Assembly: GCF_018141525.1 (NCBI RefSeq)
Contig: NZ_CP064655.1
Coordinates: 992,001-1,056,000, forward strand
Source of the DNA: Miltoncostaea marina
GTDB taxonomy: Bacteria; Actinomycetota; Thermoleophilia; Miltoncostaeales; Miltoncostaeaceae
Length of the DNA stretch: 64,000 nt
Direction: 5' to 3'
Shown: positions 47,746 to 59,562 of the stretch, one piece after another
Layout of the letters: each line of letters begins with the position of its first letter
How positions within the stretch are numbered: the first letter of the stretch is position 1
Notes under the pieces: generated by a model
Seen by the model: the letters and a program-made list of their open reading frames with translations, nothing else
The model's database searches: none
What the model was told of the DNA's origin: nothing
Made by a program: the position numbers and the translations under genes

Positions 47746-48201
47746 GTGCGCCTGCGCCGCCCCCTGATCACCGTCACCGCCGCCGTCCCCGCGCTGGTCG
47801 CGGCCCTGGCGATCCCCGCCGTCGCCGCGACGCCCGCGCCGAAGCCGCCCGCCCCGAAGGCGGGCGCGTGGACCCACGTGACGGTCCAGCGCGGCTACGA
47901 CCTGGCCTTCCGGGTGGCCGGCGGCAGGGTCACGAAGGTCGTCGCCAACGTGCTCGAGGACTGCACCGGCGAAACCGTCTCCCGCGTCGCCACCTTCGCG
48001 CCCGACGCGAGCTACCCGGTGAAGGGCGGGCGCTTCGGCCGCAAGACCGTCGAGCGGTTCGACGGCCTGACCGCCCGCATCGACTTCCGCGGCCGCTTCA
48101 CCAGCCGCACCCGGGCGACCGGCACGCTGAAGATGGAGACGATCGTCGCCGGCTCGGTCTGCACCACGTACACGCTCAGGTGGACGGCCCGGCGCAGGTA
48201 G
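47746..48201 (+). CDS. Small secreted protein with two conserved-looking Cys
   Basis: 151 residues. A signal peptide (residues 1-27, cleavage after AVA), a Pro/Lys linker, then a beta-rich domain with a Cys in LEDCTGE and another in GSVCTTY that may form a disulfide. Not recognised. GTG 47746 has GGAG seven bases upstream. It is monocistronic, just after mtnA. Confidence 0.7.
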   Translation: MRLRRPLITVTAAVPALVAALAIPAVAATPAPKPPAPKAGAWTHVTVQRGYDLAFRVAGGRVTKVVANVLEDCTGETVSRVATFAPDASYPVKGGRFGRKTVERFDGLTARIDFRGRFTSRTRATGTLKMETIVAGSVCTTYTLRWTARRR

Positions 48202-48256
48202 CCGGCGCCTGAGCGCCCCGCCCCTGGGGGCGGGGGGGCGGGGCGACGTGCCCGGA

Positions 48257-48690
48257 TGGACCCCGGCCCCGGTCCGAGCGGCGCGGCCACGCGCGGCGGC
48301 CGTGCCGGCCGACGTCCGAATGGACCTCGACGCCGGTCCGATCGGCGCGAGCCCGGGTTCGCGCGCCTCCCCGCCCCGGCGTGCATCCAAGTGGACCTCG
48401 ACGCCGGGTCCAATCGGACCGCACCGGCCACGGCCGCCCGGGCAGGGACGCCGCGGGTCGCGCCGAGTGCATGCGCCGGGTGGACCCCCGACGCCGGGGC
48501 CGATCGGCCGGCACCGGCGACGGTGGGGTGGGCACGGGCCCGGCGGGATGCGCCAAGTGGACCTCGACGCCGGGTCCAATTGGACCGCACCGGCGACGAG
48601 GCGGTGGGCACGACCGCCGGGGGCACGGGCGCGGCGGGACGCGCCAAGTGGACCTCGACGCCGCGGCCGATCGGACCGGGCGCGCCCGCG
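48257..48690. repeat. Six-copy palindromic repeat cluster
   Basis: TGGACC begins copies at 48257, 48321, 48392, 48481, 48558 and 48659 (spacing 64, 71, 89, 77, 101). The best copies read AAGTGGACCTCGACGCCGGG then TCCAATCGGACCGCACCGGC. Each has TGGACC...GGTCCA arms and a following palindrome, GGTCCAATTGGACC in copy 5 and GGCCGATCGGCC in copy 4. The 579-base gap (48202-48780) otherwise shows no gene; frames across it are Arg/Pro/Gly-rich and lack a start with support. Confidence 0.75.
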
Positions 48691-48768
48691 CGCCGCCGTC
48701 ACGGGCGCCGGCGCGGGGTCGTGACGGGGTCGGCGTGGAGCGGGCGCCCTCGGTGACGGCGGCGGCCC

Positions 48769-48774
48769 TACGGT
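48769..48774 (+). promoter_or_regulatory. -10 box TACGGT, leaderless start of comF
   Basis: TACGGT ends 6 bases before the GTG at 48781. Confidence 0.55.
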
Positions 48775-48780
48775 CGGGGG

Positions 48781-49458
48781 GTGGGCCTCGACGCGATCCT
48801 CGACGTGCTGCTGCCGCCCTCATGCGGTGCGTGCGGGTTGCCGGGGGCGGCGGTCTGCGCGGCGTGCCGGTCGGCGCTGACCCCGCCCGCGCCGCCGCTC
48901 TGCGGTGGCTGCGGGGCGCAGGTGGGGGTGCCGGTCGAGCGCTGCCCGGCGTGCCGCGGGTGGCTGGCCGGCGCGCGGCAGGCGGTGCGCTACGAGGGCC
49001 CGGCCCCGGCGCTGGTGGCGGCCCTGAAGGACGGTCGGCGCCGCGGCCTGGCGCCGGCGCTCGCGGCGATCGTCGTGGCCGAGGTGCCGCCGCCGCCGGC
49101 GGGGGCGGCGCTGGTGCCGGTGCCGCTCGGGCCGCGGCGGGCGCGGGAGCGGGGGTTCAACCAGGCGCTGCTGCTGGCGCAGGCGCTGGGGCGCGCCTGG
49201 GGCCTGCCGGTCGCGCAGGCGCTCCGGCGCGCGCGGGAGGGCCCGCCGCAGCGCGGCGCCCGCGCGTCGGCGCGCGGGCGCCAGGCGGCGGGCGCCTTCG
49301 CGGCCGGCGGGCGCGATCCCGTGCCGCCGCTGGCGTGGCTGGTGGACGACGTCCACACGACGGGCGCGACGCTCGCGGACTGCGCGCGGGCGCTACGGTC
49401 CGCGGGCGCGCGCGAGGTGGGCGCCGTCTGCTTCGCACGGGTGCCGCCGGGTGGCTGA
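48781..49458 (+). CDS. comF: ComF-family phosphoribosyltransferase-like protein
   Basis: 225 residues. Two Zn-ribbon pairs at the N terminus (PPSCGACG, CAACRSAL; LCGGCGAQ, CPACRGW), then the PRT fold with ERGFNQALLLA and the PRPP loop WLVDDVHTTGATL. ComF proteins take part in DNA uptake in competent bacteria, but are widespread in others. It lies directly before hpf and secA, a common actinobacterial order. GTG, leaderless. Confidence 0.9.
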   Translation: MGLDAILDVLLPPSCGACGLPGAAVCAACRSALTPPAPPLCGGCGAQVGVPVERCPACRGWLAGARQAVRYEGPAPALVAALKDGRRRGLAPALAAIVVAEVPPPPAGAALVPVPLGPRRARERGFNQALLLAQALGRAWGLPVAQALRRAREGPPQRGARASARGRQAAGAFAAGGRDPVPPLAWLVDDVHTTGATLADCARALRSAGAREVGAVCFARVPPGG

Positions 49459-49476
49459 GCGCGCGATCCCGGTCGA

Positions 49477-49482
49477 TACCAT
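49477..49482 (+). promoter_or_regulatory. -10 box TACCAT upstream of hpf
   Basis: TACCAT lies 36 bases before the GTG of hpf; a strong ribosome-binding site GAGGAGG (49507-49513) follows with a 5-base spacer, so this transcript has a leader. Confidence 0.5.
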
Positions 49483-49518
49483 CCGTACATCCGGTCACGA
49501 CGACGCGAGGAGGCCACC

Positions 49519-50139
49519 GTGCAGCTTCAGGTCAAGGGGAAGGGGCTGTCCGTCACGGATGCGCTCTTCGATCACGCCGAGCAGAAGCTCGACCGGCTGA
49601 CCCGGATCCTGCCTCCCTGGGACGACGCCACGACCGTCGAGCTCGAGCTGTCGACGTCGCGCGACTCCCGCATCGGCCGCGCGCAGATCGCCGAGGTGAC
49701 GGTGCGCACCAAGGGCGCGGTGCTGCGCGTGCGCGAGGCGGCCGACGACATGTACGCGGCGATCGACCAGGCGTCGCGCAAGCTCGAGCGCCAGGCCCGC
49801 AAGTACCGCGAGCGGCGCAAGGACCACTCCGGCCGGGCGCCGCTCGACGAGGTGCCCGCGCTCATCGAGCAGCAGATGCCGGGGGCGGCGGCCGAGGAGG
49901 CCGAGGTGCCCGCGCCGGCCGAGGGCGACGGCGGCGCGGCGGCCGAGGAGGAGCGCCTGCCGCGGCTGGTCAAGAGCAAGAGCTTCGTCATCACGGCCAT
50001 GTCGGCCGAGGACGCGGCGCTGCACATGGACATGGTCGACCACGACTTCTACGTCTTCCGCAACGAGCGGGACGGCCAGGTCAACGTCGTCTACCGCCGC
50101 CGCGACGGCGACTACGGGCTGATCGAGCCCGGCGCCTGA
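49519..50139 (+). CDS. hpf: Long-form ribosome hibernation promoting factor
   Basis: 206 residues. The N-terminal HPF/RaiA domain (residues 1-100: [38 protein letters not shown]) binds the 30S decoding region; after an acidic linker the C-terminal domain ([27 protein letters not shown]) dimerises two ribosomes. GAGGAGG at 49507-49513 is one of the best ribosome-binding sites in the window. A hairpin terminator follows. Confidence 0.94.
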   Translation: MQLQVKGKGLSVTDALFDHAEQKLDRLTRILPPWDDATTVELELSTSRDSRIGRAQIAEVTVRTKGAVLRVREAADDMYAAIDQASRKLERQARKYRERRKDHSGRAPLDEVPALIEQQMPGAAAEEAEVPAPAEGDGGAAAEEERLPRLVKSKSFVITAMSAEDAALHMDMVDHDFYVFRNERDGQVNVVYRRRDGDYGLIEPGA

Positions 50140-50150
50140 GCCGCCCGCCG

Positions 50151-50186
50151 GGCGCCCGGGTGCCGCCCCTGCGGCGCCCGGGCGCC
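50151..50186 (+). terminator. Hairpin terminator after hpf
   Basis: 16-bp stem GGCGCCCGGGTGCCGC / GCGGCGCCCGGGCGCC with one G-T pair and a 4-base loop, 11 bases after the hpf stop and just before the secA promoter. Confidence 0.65.
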
Positions 50187-50200
50187 GCGGGGGCCTGCGC

Positions 50201-50206
50201 TACCAT
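50201..50206 (+). promoter_or_regulatory. -10 box TACCAT upstream of secA
   Basis: TACCAT lies 36 bases before the secA ATG, directly after the hpf terminator. Confidence 0.5.
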
Positions 50207-50242
50207 GGGCGCCGTCGTGCCCACAACCACGCGAGCGTGCGC

Positions 50243-52849
<2,607 letters not shown>

Positions 52850-52888
52850 GCGCCGCGGCCGGCCGCTGACGCCGCCCCCGGTCGCCGC

Positions 52889-54073
52889 ATGAGCACCGAC
52901 GGCACCCAGCTCTCGCTCGACGACCTCGTGCAGCGCGCGACGCGCCTGCGCGAGCGCGCGGGCGTGCTCGGCGACTACCTCGACCCGCCCGCCCTCGAGC
53001 GCCGGGTGGCCGAGCTGGAGGAGCGCATGGGCGCGCCCGGGTTCTGGGACGACCAGGCCGCCGCGGCGCGCACCTCGTCCGAGCACTCGGCGGCGTCCGG
53101 CCGGCTGGCGCAGTACCGCGAGCTCGACGAGGAGGTGGCCTCGCTCGCCGAGATGGCCGACCTGCTGCGCGAGGAGGAGCGCGCCGGCGAGGTCGACGCC
53201 GACATGCTGGCCGAGCTGGCCGACGGCCTCGACCGCGCCGACGGGGTGCTGGCCGGCCTCGAGGAGGCGCGCCTGTTCTCCGGCGACCACGACGCCGGCG
53301 ACGCGGTGGTGACGATCAACGCGGGCGAGGGCGGCACCGACGCCCAGGACTGGGCCGAGATGCTGCTGCGGATGTACCTGCGCTGGACCGAGTCGCGCGG
53401 CCTGAAGGCCGAGATCAAGGAGATCCAGGAGGGCGCCGAGGCCGGCATCAAGTCGGTCACGCTCACGGTCGCCGGCCAGAACGCCTACGGGTTGATGTCG
53501 GCCGAGCGGGGCGTGCACCGGCTCGTGCGCCTGTCGCCGTTCGATTCGGCCAACCGGCGCCAGACGTCGTTCGCGGCGGTCGACGTGGCGCCGCTGGTCA
53601 GCGACGCGGTCGAGGTCGAGATCCTCGACAAGGACCTGAAGATCGACACCTACCGGGCGAGCGGCGCCGGCGGCCAGCACGTCAACAAGACCGACTCGGC
53701 CGTTCGGATCACCCACCTGCCCACGAAGATCGTCGTGCAGTGCCAGAACGAGCGCTCGCAGACCCAGAACCGGGCGACGGCGATGGCGCTGCTCAAGTCG
53801 CGCCTCGTGCAGCTCGAGCTGGAGAAGCGCGAGGCCGAGGCCGCCAGGAGCCGGGGCGAGAGCCAGAGCATCGGCTTCGGATCGCAGATCCGCTCGTACG
53901 TGATCCACCCGTACACGATGGTCAAGGACCTCCGCACCGGCCACGAGACCGGCAACGCCCAGGGGGTGCTCGACGGCGACCTCGACGGCTTCATCCGGGC
54001 CGAGCTCGAGCGCCGCGCCCGGGGCGGCGCGCCCGCGGTGGCGGACGACGGCGAGGGGGCGGGGAAGGAATGA
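52889..54073 (+). CDS. prfB: Peptide chain release factor 2
   Basis: 394 residues. SPF in VRLSPFDSANRRQTSF is the UGA/UAA recognition element and SGAGGQHVNKTDSAVR is the GGQ motif. The gene reads in one frame without the internal UGA and +1 frameshift seen in many RF2 genes, as is common in actinobacteria. ATG 52889 lies 39 bases after secA. Confidence 0.97.
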   Translation: MSTDGTQLSLDDLVQRATRLRERAGVLGDYLDPPALERRVAELEERMGAPGFWDDQAAAARTSSEHSAASGRLAQYRELDEEVASLAEMADLLREEERAGEVDADMLAELADGLDRADGVLAGLEEARLFSGDHDAGDAVVTINAGEGGTDAQDWAEMLLRMYLRWTESRGLKAEIKEIQEGAEAGIKSVTLTVAGQNAYGLMSAERGVHRLVRLSPFDSANRRQTSFAAVDVAPLVSDAVEVEILDKDLKIDTYRASGAGGQHVNKTDSAVRITHLPTKIVVQCQNERSQTQNRATAMALLKSRLVQLELEKREAEAARSRGESQSIGFGSQIRSYVIHPYTMVKDLRTGHETGNAQGVLDGDLDGFIRAELERRARGGAPAVADDGEGAGKE

Positions 54074-54136
54074 CCACCGTCCCGTCGAACCCCCATCGAG
54101 CCGGTGTCGGCGGCGGTTTGCGGCGACTTCGGCGGA

Positions 54137-54165
54137 TTGACCCGCCCGGGAGCACCGGCTACCCT
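54137..54165 (+). promoter_or_regulatory. Promoter TTGACC-17-TACCCT of ftsEX
   Basis: -35 TTGACC (54137-54142), 17-base spacer and -10 TACCCT (54160-54165): the clearest two-box promoter in the window. It supports TACCCT as a genuine -10 form. The leader to the chosen ftsE start is about 90 bases. Confidence 0.75.
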
Positions 54166-54263
54166 CCGCAGGCTCACGGGACGGCGACATCCGCCGATGG
54201 CGTCCCAGACGGCGAGGTCCACCTCGCCGCCCGTCCCGTCAGCCGCTCGCCGGTCACCACGCC

Positions 54264-55097
54264 ATGAGCACAGACGCCCCCACGACACCCTCCGCGCCCG
54301 ACACGCCGCCGCGCCGTTCCCGCGAGCGCGACCGCTCGCGCCGCCGCGCCGGCGAGGGCGTGACGCGCGCCGACCGCCGCACCATGCTGCGGCCCGGCGA
54401 CGGGCCGATGGTCATCCTCGACGGCGTGTCGAAGGCGTACACCACCGACGCGATCGGCCTCGACGACGTCTCGCTCTCCATCGAGAGCGGCGAGTTCGTC
54501 TTCCTCGTCGGCCCGTCCGGCTCCGGCAAGTCGACGTTCATCCGGCTGCTCATCAAGGAGTTCGAGCCCACCGCGGGGTCGATCACCGTCGGCGGGCGCA
54601 ACCTGCAGCGGCTGCGCCGCTCGAAGGTGCCGTACCTGCGGCGCTCGATCGGCTGCGTCTTCCAGGACTTCAAGCTGCTCGCGGGCCGGACCGTCTACGA
54701 GAACGTGGCCTACGCCCTCGAGGTGATCGGCGAGAACCCGCGGGCGATCCGTCGCAAGGTGCCCGAGATCCTCGCCCTGGTGGGCCTGTCGGAGAAGGCC
54801 GACCGCTATCCCAACGAGCTGTCGGGCGGCGAGCAGCAGCGCGTGTCGATCGCGCGCGCGTTCGTCAACCACCCGCGCCTGCTGATCGCCGACGAGCCGA
54901 CCGGCAACCTCGACCCCGAGACGTCGATCGGCATCATGCAGCTGCTCTACCGGATCAACCGCACCGGCACGACGGTGATCATGGCGACGCACGACCGCGA
55001 GATGGTCGACAAGATGCAGATGCGGGTGATCGCGCTCGAGAACGGCAAGGTCGTGCGCGACCAGCGCCAGGCGAGCTACGCCCGCGCCGACTCCTAG
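54264..55097 (+). CDS. ftsE: Cell-division ATP-binding protein FtsE
   Basis: 277 residues. ABC ATPase with [15 protein letters not shown] (Walker A), [19 protein letters not shown] (Q-loop, typical of FtsE), [14 protein letters not shown] (signature) and [12 protein letters not shown] (Walker B). With FtsX it activates peptidoglycan hydrolases at the septum. The first 48 residues are Arg/Ser/Pro-rich and absent in most FtsE; the internal ATG at 54408 would give a standard 229-residue protein, so the true start is uncertain. Confidence 0.95.
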   Translation: MSTDAPTTPSAPDTPPRRSRERDRSRRRAGEGVTRADRRTMLRPGDGPMVILDGVSKAYTTDAIGLDDVSLSIESGEFVFLVGPSGSGKSTFIRLLIKEFEPTAGSITVGGRNLQRLRRSKVPYLRRSIGCVFQDFKLLAGRTVYENVAYALEVIGENPRAIRRKVPEILALVGLSEKADRYPNELSGGEQQRVSIARAFVNHPRLLIADEPTGNLDPETSIGIMQLLYRINRTGTTVIMATHDREMVDKMQMRVIALENGKVVRDQRQASYARADS

Positions 55098-55100
55098 CCG

Positions 55101-55997
55101 ATGAACCCGCGCTTCTTCCTGGCAGAGGCCGTGCGGTCGATCCGCGCCAACGCCGCCGTCTCGATCGCGGCGACGGTCACGGTGCTCATCGCCGTGTTCA
55201 TCCTCGGGGCCTTCATCCCGTCGTTCCTCTACGTGCAGTCGACGGTCGACTCCCAGAAGGACCGCATCGACGTCGACGTCTTCATCTCCGACTCGGCGAC
55301 GGTCCAGCAGGTCGAGAGCCTGCGCGGTGAGCTGGAGGGCCTGCAGAGCCGGGGCGCGATCGAGTCGTTCACCTACGTCTCGAAGGAGGAGGCGCTCGAG
55401 ATCATGCGCGAGCGCCTGAAGGACCCCTCCATCCTCGAGGACCTCGCCGGCAACCCGCTGCCGGCCAAGTTCAACGTGCAGCCCAGCGACCCGGAGCAGG
55501 CCGACACGATCATCGCGGCCGTGGGCGAGAGCCCGGCGCTCGACCCCGAGCAGGGGATCTCCTACGGCAAGGAGACCGCCGACAAGCTGCTCTCGGTCGC
55601 CCGGTTCATCCAGTGGGCCGGCCTGGGGCTCATCTCGATCCTGCTCGTGGCCTCGGTCCTGCTGATCGGCAACACCATCCGGCTGTCGATCTTCGCCCGC
55701 CGGCGCGAGGTCGAGGTGATGAAGCTCGTCGGCGCCACCAACTGGTTCATCCGCTGGCCCTTCGTCATCGAGGGCATCATCTGCGGGCTGGTCGGGGCGG
55801 CCCTGTCGGTGATGCTGCTGTGGGCCGTGAAGGTCGGCATCGTGGACGCCTGGATCGCCGACGCCGACAGCGCGCTGACGCGCGACGAGGCCACCACGAT
55901 CGGCTTCCCGCTGCTCGGCATGGTGCTGATCCTCGCCGGGGCGCTGGTGGGCGCGCTCGGCAGCGGCATCACGCTGCGCCGCTTCCTCAAGGTCTGA
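55101..55997 (+). CDS. ftsX: Cell-division membrane protein FtsX
   Basis: 298 residues. One N-terminal helix (about 22-45), a large extracellular domain (VDVFISDSATVQQVESL, SPALDPEQGISYGKE) and three C-terminal helices with RRREVEVMKLVGATNWFIRWPFVIEG, the FtsX/MacB coupling segment. It starts three bases after ftsE, so the two are cotranscribed. Partner of FtsE; probably passes the signal to secreted NlpC/P60 or similar hydrolases. Confidence 0.95.
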   Translation: MNPRFFLAEAVRSIRANAAVSIAATVTVLIAVFILGAFIPSFLYVQSTVDSQKDRIDVDVFISDSATVQQVESLRGELEGLQSRGAIESFTYVSKEEALEIMRERLKDPSILEDLAGNPLPAKFNVQPSDPEQADTIIAAVGESPALDPEQGISYGKETADKLLSVARFIQWAGLGLISILLVASVLLIGNTIRLSIFARRREVEVMKLVGATNWFIRWPFVIEGIICGLVGAALSVMLLWAVKVGIVDAWIADADSALTRDEATTIGFPLLGMVLILAGALVGALGSGITLRRFLKV

Positions 55998-56016
55998 CGG
56001 CCGCCCGCCGCAGCCC

Positions 56017-57213
56017 GTGAGCGCGCGCCGGATCCTCGTGGCGCTCGCCGCGGTCCTGGCGACGCTCGTCGTGTTCGTGGCCGGCGTGGTCGTGGGCGGC
56101 CACGCCCAGGCCACCGGGCTCACCCGCCTCTCCGACCCGCTGCGCTCGCTGCTGCTGGGCGACAGCGGCCAGGACCTGCCCTCGCAGGTGCTCGGCGTGC
56201 TGCGCGACGACTACTACCGCGACGTCGACGTGGAGCGGCTGGAGCGCGCCTCGGCCGACGCGATCGTGAAGGCGCTCGACGACCCCTACACCGCCTACCT
56301 CGACCCCGACGAGCTGCGGGCCCTGCGCGAGCACAACGAGGGCGCGTACTACGGCGTCGGCCTCGGGGTGGCCCAGCGCGACGCGCAGATCGTGGTCACG
56401 CGGGTCTTCCCGGAGAGCCCGGCCTCGCGCGCCGACGTCCGCGCCGGCGACCGGCTTGTGGCGGTCGAGGGCGAGCCGGTCGGCGACCGGACGCTCGAGG
56501 CCGTCGTCTCGCGCATCCGCGGCCCCGAGGGCACCACGGTGCGGATCGGCGTGGCCACCGGCGACGGCCCCACGCGCACGCTGCGGCTGGAGCGGGCCCG
56601 CATCACGGTGCCCGCGGTCGAGGCGCGGGCCGAGGCGGTGGCGGGTACCACCGTGGGCTACATGGCCCTCTCACAGTTCACCCGCGGCGCGTCCGGCGAC
56701 CTGCGCGACAGCGTCCGCGCCCTGCGCGACCGGGGCGCGGAGGCGCTCGTGCTCGACCTGCGCGGCGATCCCGGCGGCCTGGTCAGCGAGGCCGTGGGCG
56801 TGGCCGGCGTCTTCCTGCCGGACGACTCGCCCGTGGTCCGCACCGAGGGTCGCAACTCGCCCGCGCGCACCTTCCGCACCGAGGGCGACCCCGCGGCGGG
56901 CGACCTGCCGCTGGTGGTGCTCGTCAACCGTGGCAGCGCCAGCGCGAGCGAGATCGTGGCGGGCGCGCTGCGCGACGCCGACCGCGCGCAGATCGTCGGC
57001 GAGCGCACCTTCGGCAAGGCGCTCGTGCAGAGCACGGTGCCGCTGCGCGACGGCGGCGCGCTCAAGCTCACCACCGCCCGCTACGTGACGCCCGACGGCT
57101 TCGACCTTGCCGCGCGCGGCCTGCCGCCCGACGTGCGCGTGGTCGACGACCCCGTCACCCCGCCCGACGAGGCGCTGCGGCGGGCGCTCGCCGTGGCGGC
57201 GGACGCGGCGTGA
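56017..57213 (+). CDS. ctpA: S41-family C-terminal processing peptidase
   Basis: 398 residues. Signal/anchor helix (about 5-28), a PDZ domain (IVVTRVFPESPASRADVRAGDRL) and the tail-specific protease fold: NRGSASASEIVAGAL holds the catalytic Ser and GERTFGKALVQ the Lys. It cleaves exported or envelope proteins near the C terminus. GTG 56017; GTGA overlap with rnr. Its linkage to ftsEX is common in Gram-positive and actinobacterial genomes. Confidence 0.93.
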   Translation: MSARRILVALAAVLATLVVFVAGVVVGGHAQATGLTRLSDPLRSLLLGDSGQDLPSQVLGVLRDDYYRDVDVERLERASADAIVKALDDPYTAYLDPDELRALREHNEGAYYGVGLGVAQRDAQIVVTRVFPESPASRADVRAGDRLVAVEGEPVGDRTLEAVVSRIRGPEGTTVRIGVATGDGPTRTLRLERARITVPAVEARAEAVAGTTVGYMALSQFTRGASGDLRDSVRALRDRGAEALVLDLRGDPGGLVSEAVGVAGVFLPDDSPVVRTEGRNSPARTFRTEGDPAAGDLPLVVLVNRGSASASEIVAGALRDADRAQIVGERTFGKALVQSTVPLRDGGALKLTTARYVTPDGFDLAARGLPPDVRVVDDPVTPPDEALRRALAVAADAA

Positions 57214-59006
57214 GCCGGGGCGGCGGCCAGACGCAGGTGCTGGTGGCCGAGGTCGTGCCGTCGGGGCGCGGCGCGGCGGCCGCGCCGGCCTTCGAGGCCG
57301 CCCCGCGCATCCCGCTCGTGAAGTCGGCCCGGGGCGAGGCCCGCATCGGCGACCTCGTCACGGTCACCGTGCGCGGGCGCGGGGCCCGCGTCACCGCCGT
57401 CCACGGCCCGGCCGGCTCGCCGCGGGCCGCGCTGCGCGCCCTGCTGGTGGCGGAGGGGCTGGACCGGCCGTTCCCGCGGGCCGCCCTCGAGGAGGCCGAG
57501 GCGGCCGACCCGGCGGCCGTGCCCGCCGACCGCGGCCGGCGCGACATGCGCGACCAGCGGGTGATCACGATCGACCCCGAGGGCGCCAAGGACCACGACG
57601 ACGCGATCGCCGTGGCGCCCGAGCCGGGCGGGGGCGTCCGGCTGTGGGTGCACATCGCCGACGTGTCGCGCTTCGTCCCGGCCGGCGGCGAGCTCGACCG
57701 CGAGGCGGCCCGCCGCGGCAACTCTGTCTACGTGCCCGGCAGCGTGGTGCCGATGCTGCCGCCGCGCCTGTCGACCGACCTCTGCAGCCTGCGCCCGGAC
57801 GAGGACCGCGCGGCGGTGACCGCCGAGATGGTGGTCGGGCCCGACGGCGAGGTGGGGGAGGCGCGCTTCGGCCGCTCGATGATCCGCTCCGACCGCCGCC
57901 TGACCTACGGCGAGGTCGACCACGTGCTCGGCGGCGGCGGGCTCGGCGACGCGACCCTCGAGGGCGAGATCCGGCTCGCCGCCGAGGCCGCCCGCCGGCT
58001 GCTCGAGGTGCGCCGTCGCCGCGGCGCCCTGGAGGCCCACTCGGGCGAGCCGGTCGTGACCTTCGCCGGCGACCGGGTGGCCTCCATGCGCATCGAGGCC
58101 CAGACCCCGGCCCACTCGCTGGTGGAGGAGTGCATGATCGCCGCCAACGAGGCGGTCGCGCGCTACCTGATCGCGCGCAACCGGGCCACGGTCTTCCGCC
58201 ACCACGAGGACCCGTCGGGCAGCCGCATCGAGCTGCTCTACGCCCAGCTCGACGAGCTCGACGTGGCCACCCCGCCGCTGCCCGACGGCCCCCTGCCCGG
58301 CACGGCGCGGCGCGCCGCCGCGGCCGCCGCCGCCGGCGCCGTGGCGCGGCACCTCGCGGCCGGCGGCCGCGGCGGCGACGCGCTGTGGGCGCTTGTGCTG
58401 CGCTCGCTGCGCCAGGCCTACTACTCGGCGTCCGAGGTCGGCCACTCCGGCCTCGCCAGCGCGGCCTACCTGCACTTCACCTCGCCCATCCGGCGCTACC
58501 CCGACCTGCTCGTGCACCGGGCGCTGCTCGACGCGCTCGGCGTGGGCGACCCGGCACCGGGGCCGGCTGAGCTCGACGCCGCGGCCGACCACTGCTCGGA
58601 CACCGAGCGGGCCGCCGCGGTGGTGGAGCGCCGGGCGGACGACATCTGCGCCGCGTTCCTGCTGATGGAGGTGCTGGCCGGGCGCGGCTGGGACGAGCCG
58701 GTCGAGGCGCGGGTCACGGGGCTCATCGACGCCGGCCTGTTCCTCACCTTCGACGAGGTGTTCACCGGCTTCCTGCCCTCGCGGCGGCTGGAGGACGATC
58801 ACTACCGGGCCGACCCGCTGGGCGTGGCGCTGATCGGCCAGGGCACCGGCCGGCGGATCCGCCTGGGCGACACCCTCGGGGTGCGCGTGGCGCGGGTGCA
58901 GCCGCTGCGCGGGCGCATCGAGCTGGAGCCCCAGGGCACGCCGATCGCGCGGCGGACGCCGTCGTCGCGCGAGCGCCGCCGCAGGGCCGCCGCCCGCGGA
59001 CGCTGA
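57210..59006 (+). CDS. rnr: RNase R/RNase II-family 3'-5' exoribonuclease
   Basis: 598 residues, shorter than E. coli RNase R (no N-terminal helical region visible). A cold-shock-like N terminus is followed by the RNB catalytic motif TIDPEGAKDHDDAIAV (four Asp residues), HIADVSRFV, CSLRPDEDRAA and YLHFTSPIRRYPDLLVHR, then a C-terminal S1-like domain and a basic tail. It degrades structured RNA; with SmpB-tmRNA close by it fits non-stop mRNA decay. GTG in a GTGA overlap. Confidence 0.94.
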   Translation: MSRGGGQTQVLVAEVVPSGRGAAAAPAFEAAPRIPLVKSARGEARIGDLVTVTVRGRGARVTAVHGPAGSPRAALRALLVAEGLDRPFPRAALEEAEAADPAAVPADRGRRDMRDQRVITIDPEGAKDHDDAIAVAPEPGGGVRLWVHIADVSRFVPAGGELDREAARRGNSVYVPGSVVPMLPPRLSTDLCSLRPDEDRAAVTAEMVVGPDGEVGEARFGRSMIRSDRRLTYGEVDHVLGGGGLGDATLEGEIRLAAEAARRLLEVRRRRGALEAHSGEPVVTFAGDRVASMRIEAQTPAHSLVEECMIAANEAVARYLIARNRATVFRHHEDPSGSRIELLYAQLDELDVATPPLPDGPLPGTARRAAAAAAAGAVARHLAAGGRGGDALWALVLRSLRQAYYSASEVGHSGLASAAYLHFTSPIRRYPDLLVHRALLDALGVGDPAPGPAELDAAADHCSDTERAAAVVERRADDICAAFLLMEVLAGRGWDEPVEARVTGLIDAGLFLTFDEVFTGFLPSRRLEDDHYRADPLGVALIGQGTGRRIRLGDTLGVRVARVQPLRGRIELEPQGTPIARRTPSSRERRRRAAARGR

Positions 59007-59027
59007 GCCGGCGGCGCGCGCGGCCGC

Positions 59028-59033
59028 TACCAT
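59028..59033 (+). promoter_or_regulatory. -10 box TACCAT, leaderless start of smpB
   Basis: TACCAT ends 9 bases before the ATG at 59043. No ribosome-binding site lies between. Confidence 0.5.
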
Positions 59034-59042
59034 CGCCGGTCC

Positions 59043-59537
59043 ATGGCCGCCAAGACGAAGAAGCAGCGCGCGAAGGGGGACGACCGCTACCGGGACGTCG
59101 CCCAGAACCGGCGGGCGCTCCACGAGTACGCCATCACGGACCGCTACGAGGCGGGCATCGTGCTGCAGGGCAGCGAGGTGAAGGGCATCCGCGAGGGCGG
59201 CGCCACGATCTCGGACGCCTACGTGCAGATCCGAGACGGCGAGGCGTGGCTCGTGGGCGCCCACTTCTCCGACTACGCCAACGCCGGCTACGCCGGGCAC
59301 GACCCGCGCCGCACGCGCAAGCTGCTGCTGCACCGGCGCGAGATCGAGCGCATCGCCCAGGCGCTGTCCGAGAAGGGGCTCTCGGTGGTGCCGCTGCGGC
59401 TCTACTTCAAGGCCGGGCGCGCCAAGCTCGAGCTGGGCCTCGGCCGCGGCAAGACGCTCTACGACAAGCGGCGCTCGATCGCCGAGCGCGACGCGAGGCG
59501 CGACGCCGAGCGCGCCATCCGGGCCGCCCGCCGCTGA
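59043..59537 (+). CDS. smpB: tmRNA-binding protein SmpB
   Basis: 164 residues. After a Lys-rich start: QNRRALHEYAITDRYEAGIVLQGSEVK, GGATISDAYVQIRDGEAWLVGAHFSDY (core OB fold) and a basic C-terminal tail (KTLYDKRRSIAERDARRDAER) that enters the mRNA channel. It delivers tmRNA to stalled ribosomes; the tmRNA gene is 3.5 kb downstream at 63062. The quoted stretches are parts, not the whole protein. Confidence 0.96.
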   Translation: MAAKTKKQRAKGDDRYRDVAQNRRALHEYAITDRYEAGIVLQGSEVKGIREGGATISDAYVQIRDGEAWLVGAHFSDYANAGYAGHDPRRTRKLLLHRREIERIAQALSEKGLSVVPLRLYFKAGRAKLELGLGRGKTLYDKRRSIAERDARRDAERAIRAARR

Positions 59538-59562
59538 CGCGTCCCGGGGGCGGGCGCAGGTG

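Noticed and set aside
48257-48690. CRISPR array
   Set aside because: Repeats are degenerate, spacing varies from 64 to 101 bases, the spacers are themselves similar and GC-rich, and no cas gene is in the window.
52889-52990. Programmed +1 frameshift in prfB
   Set aside because: The RF2 reading frame is continuous from the ATG and no in-frame UGA with a slippery CUU is present.
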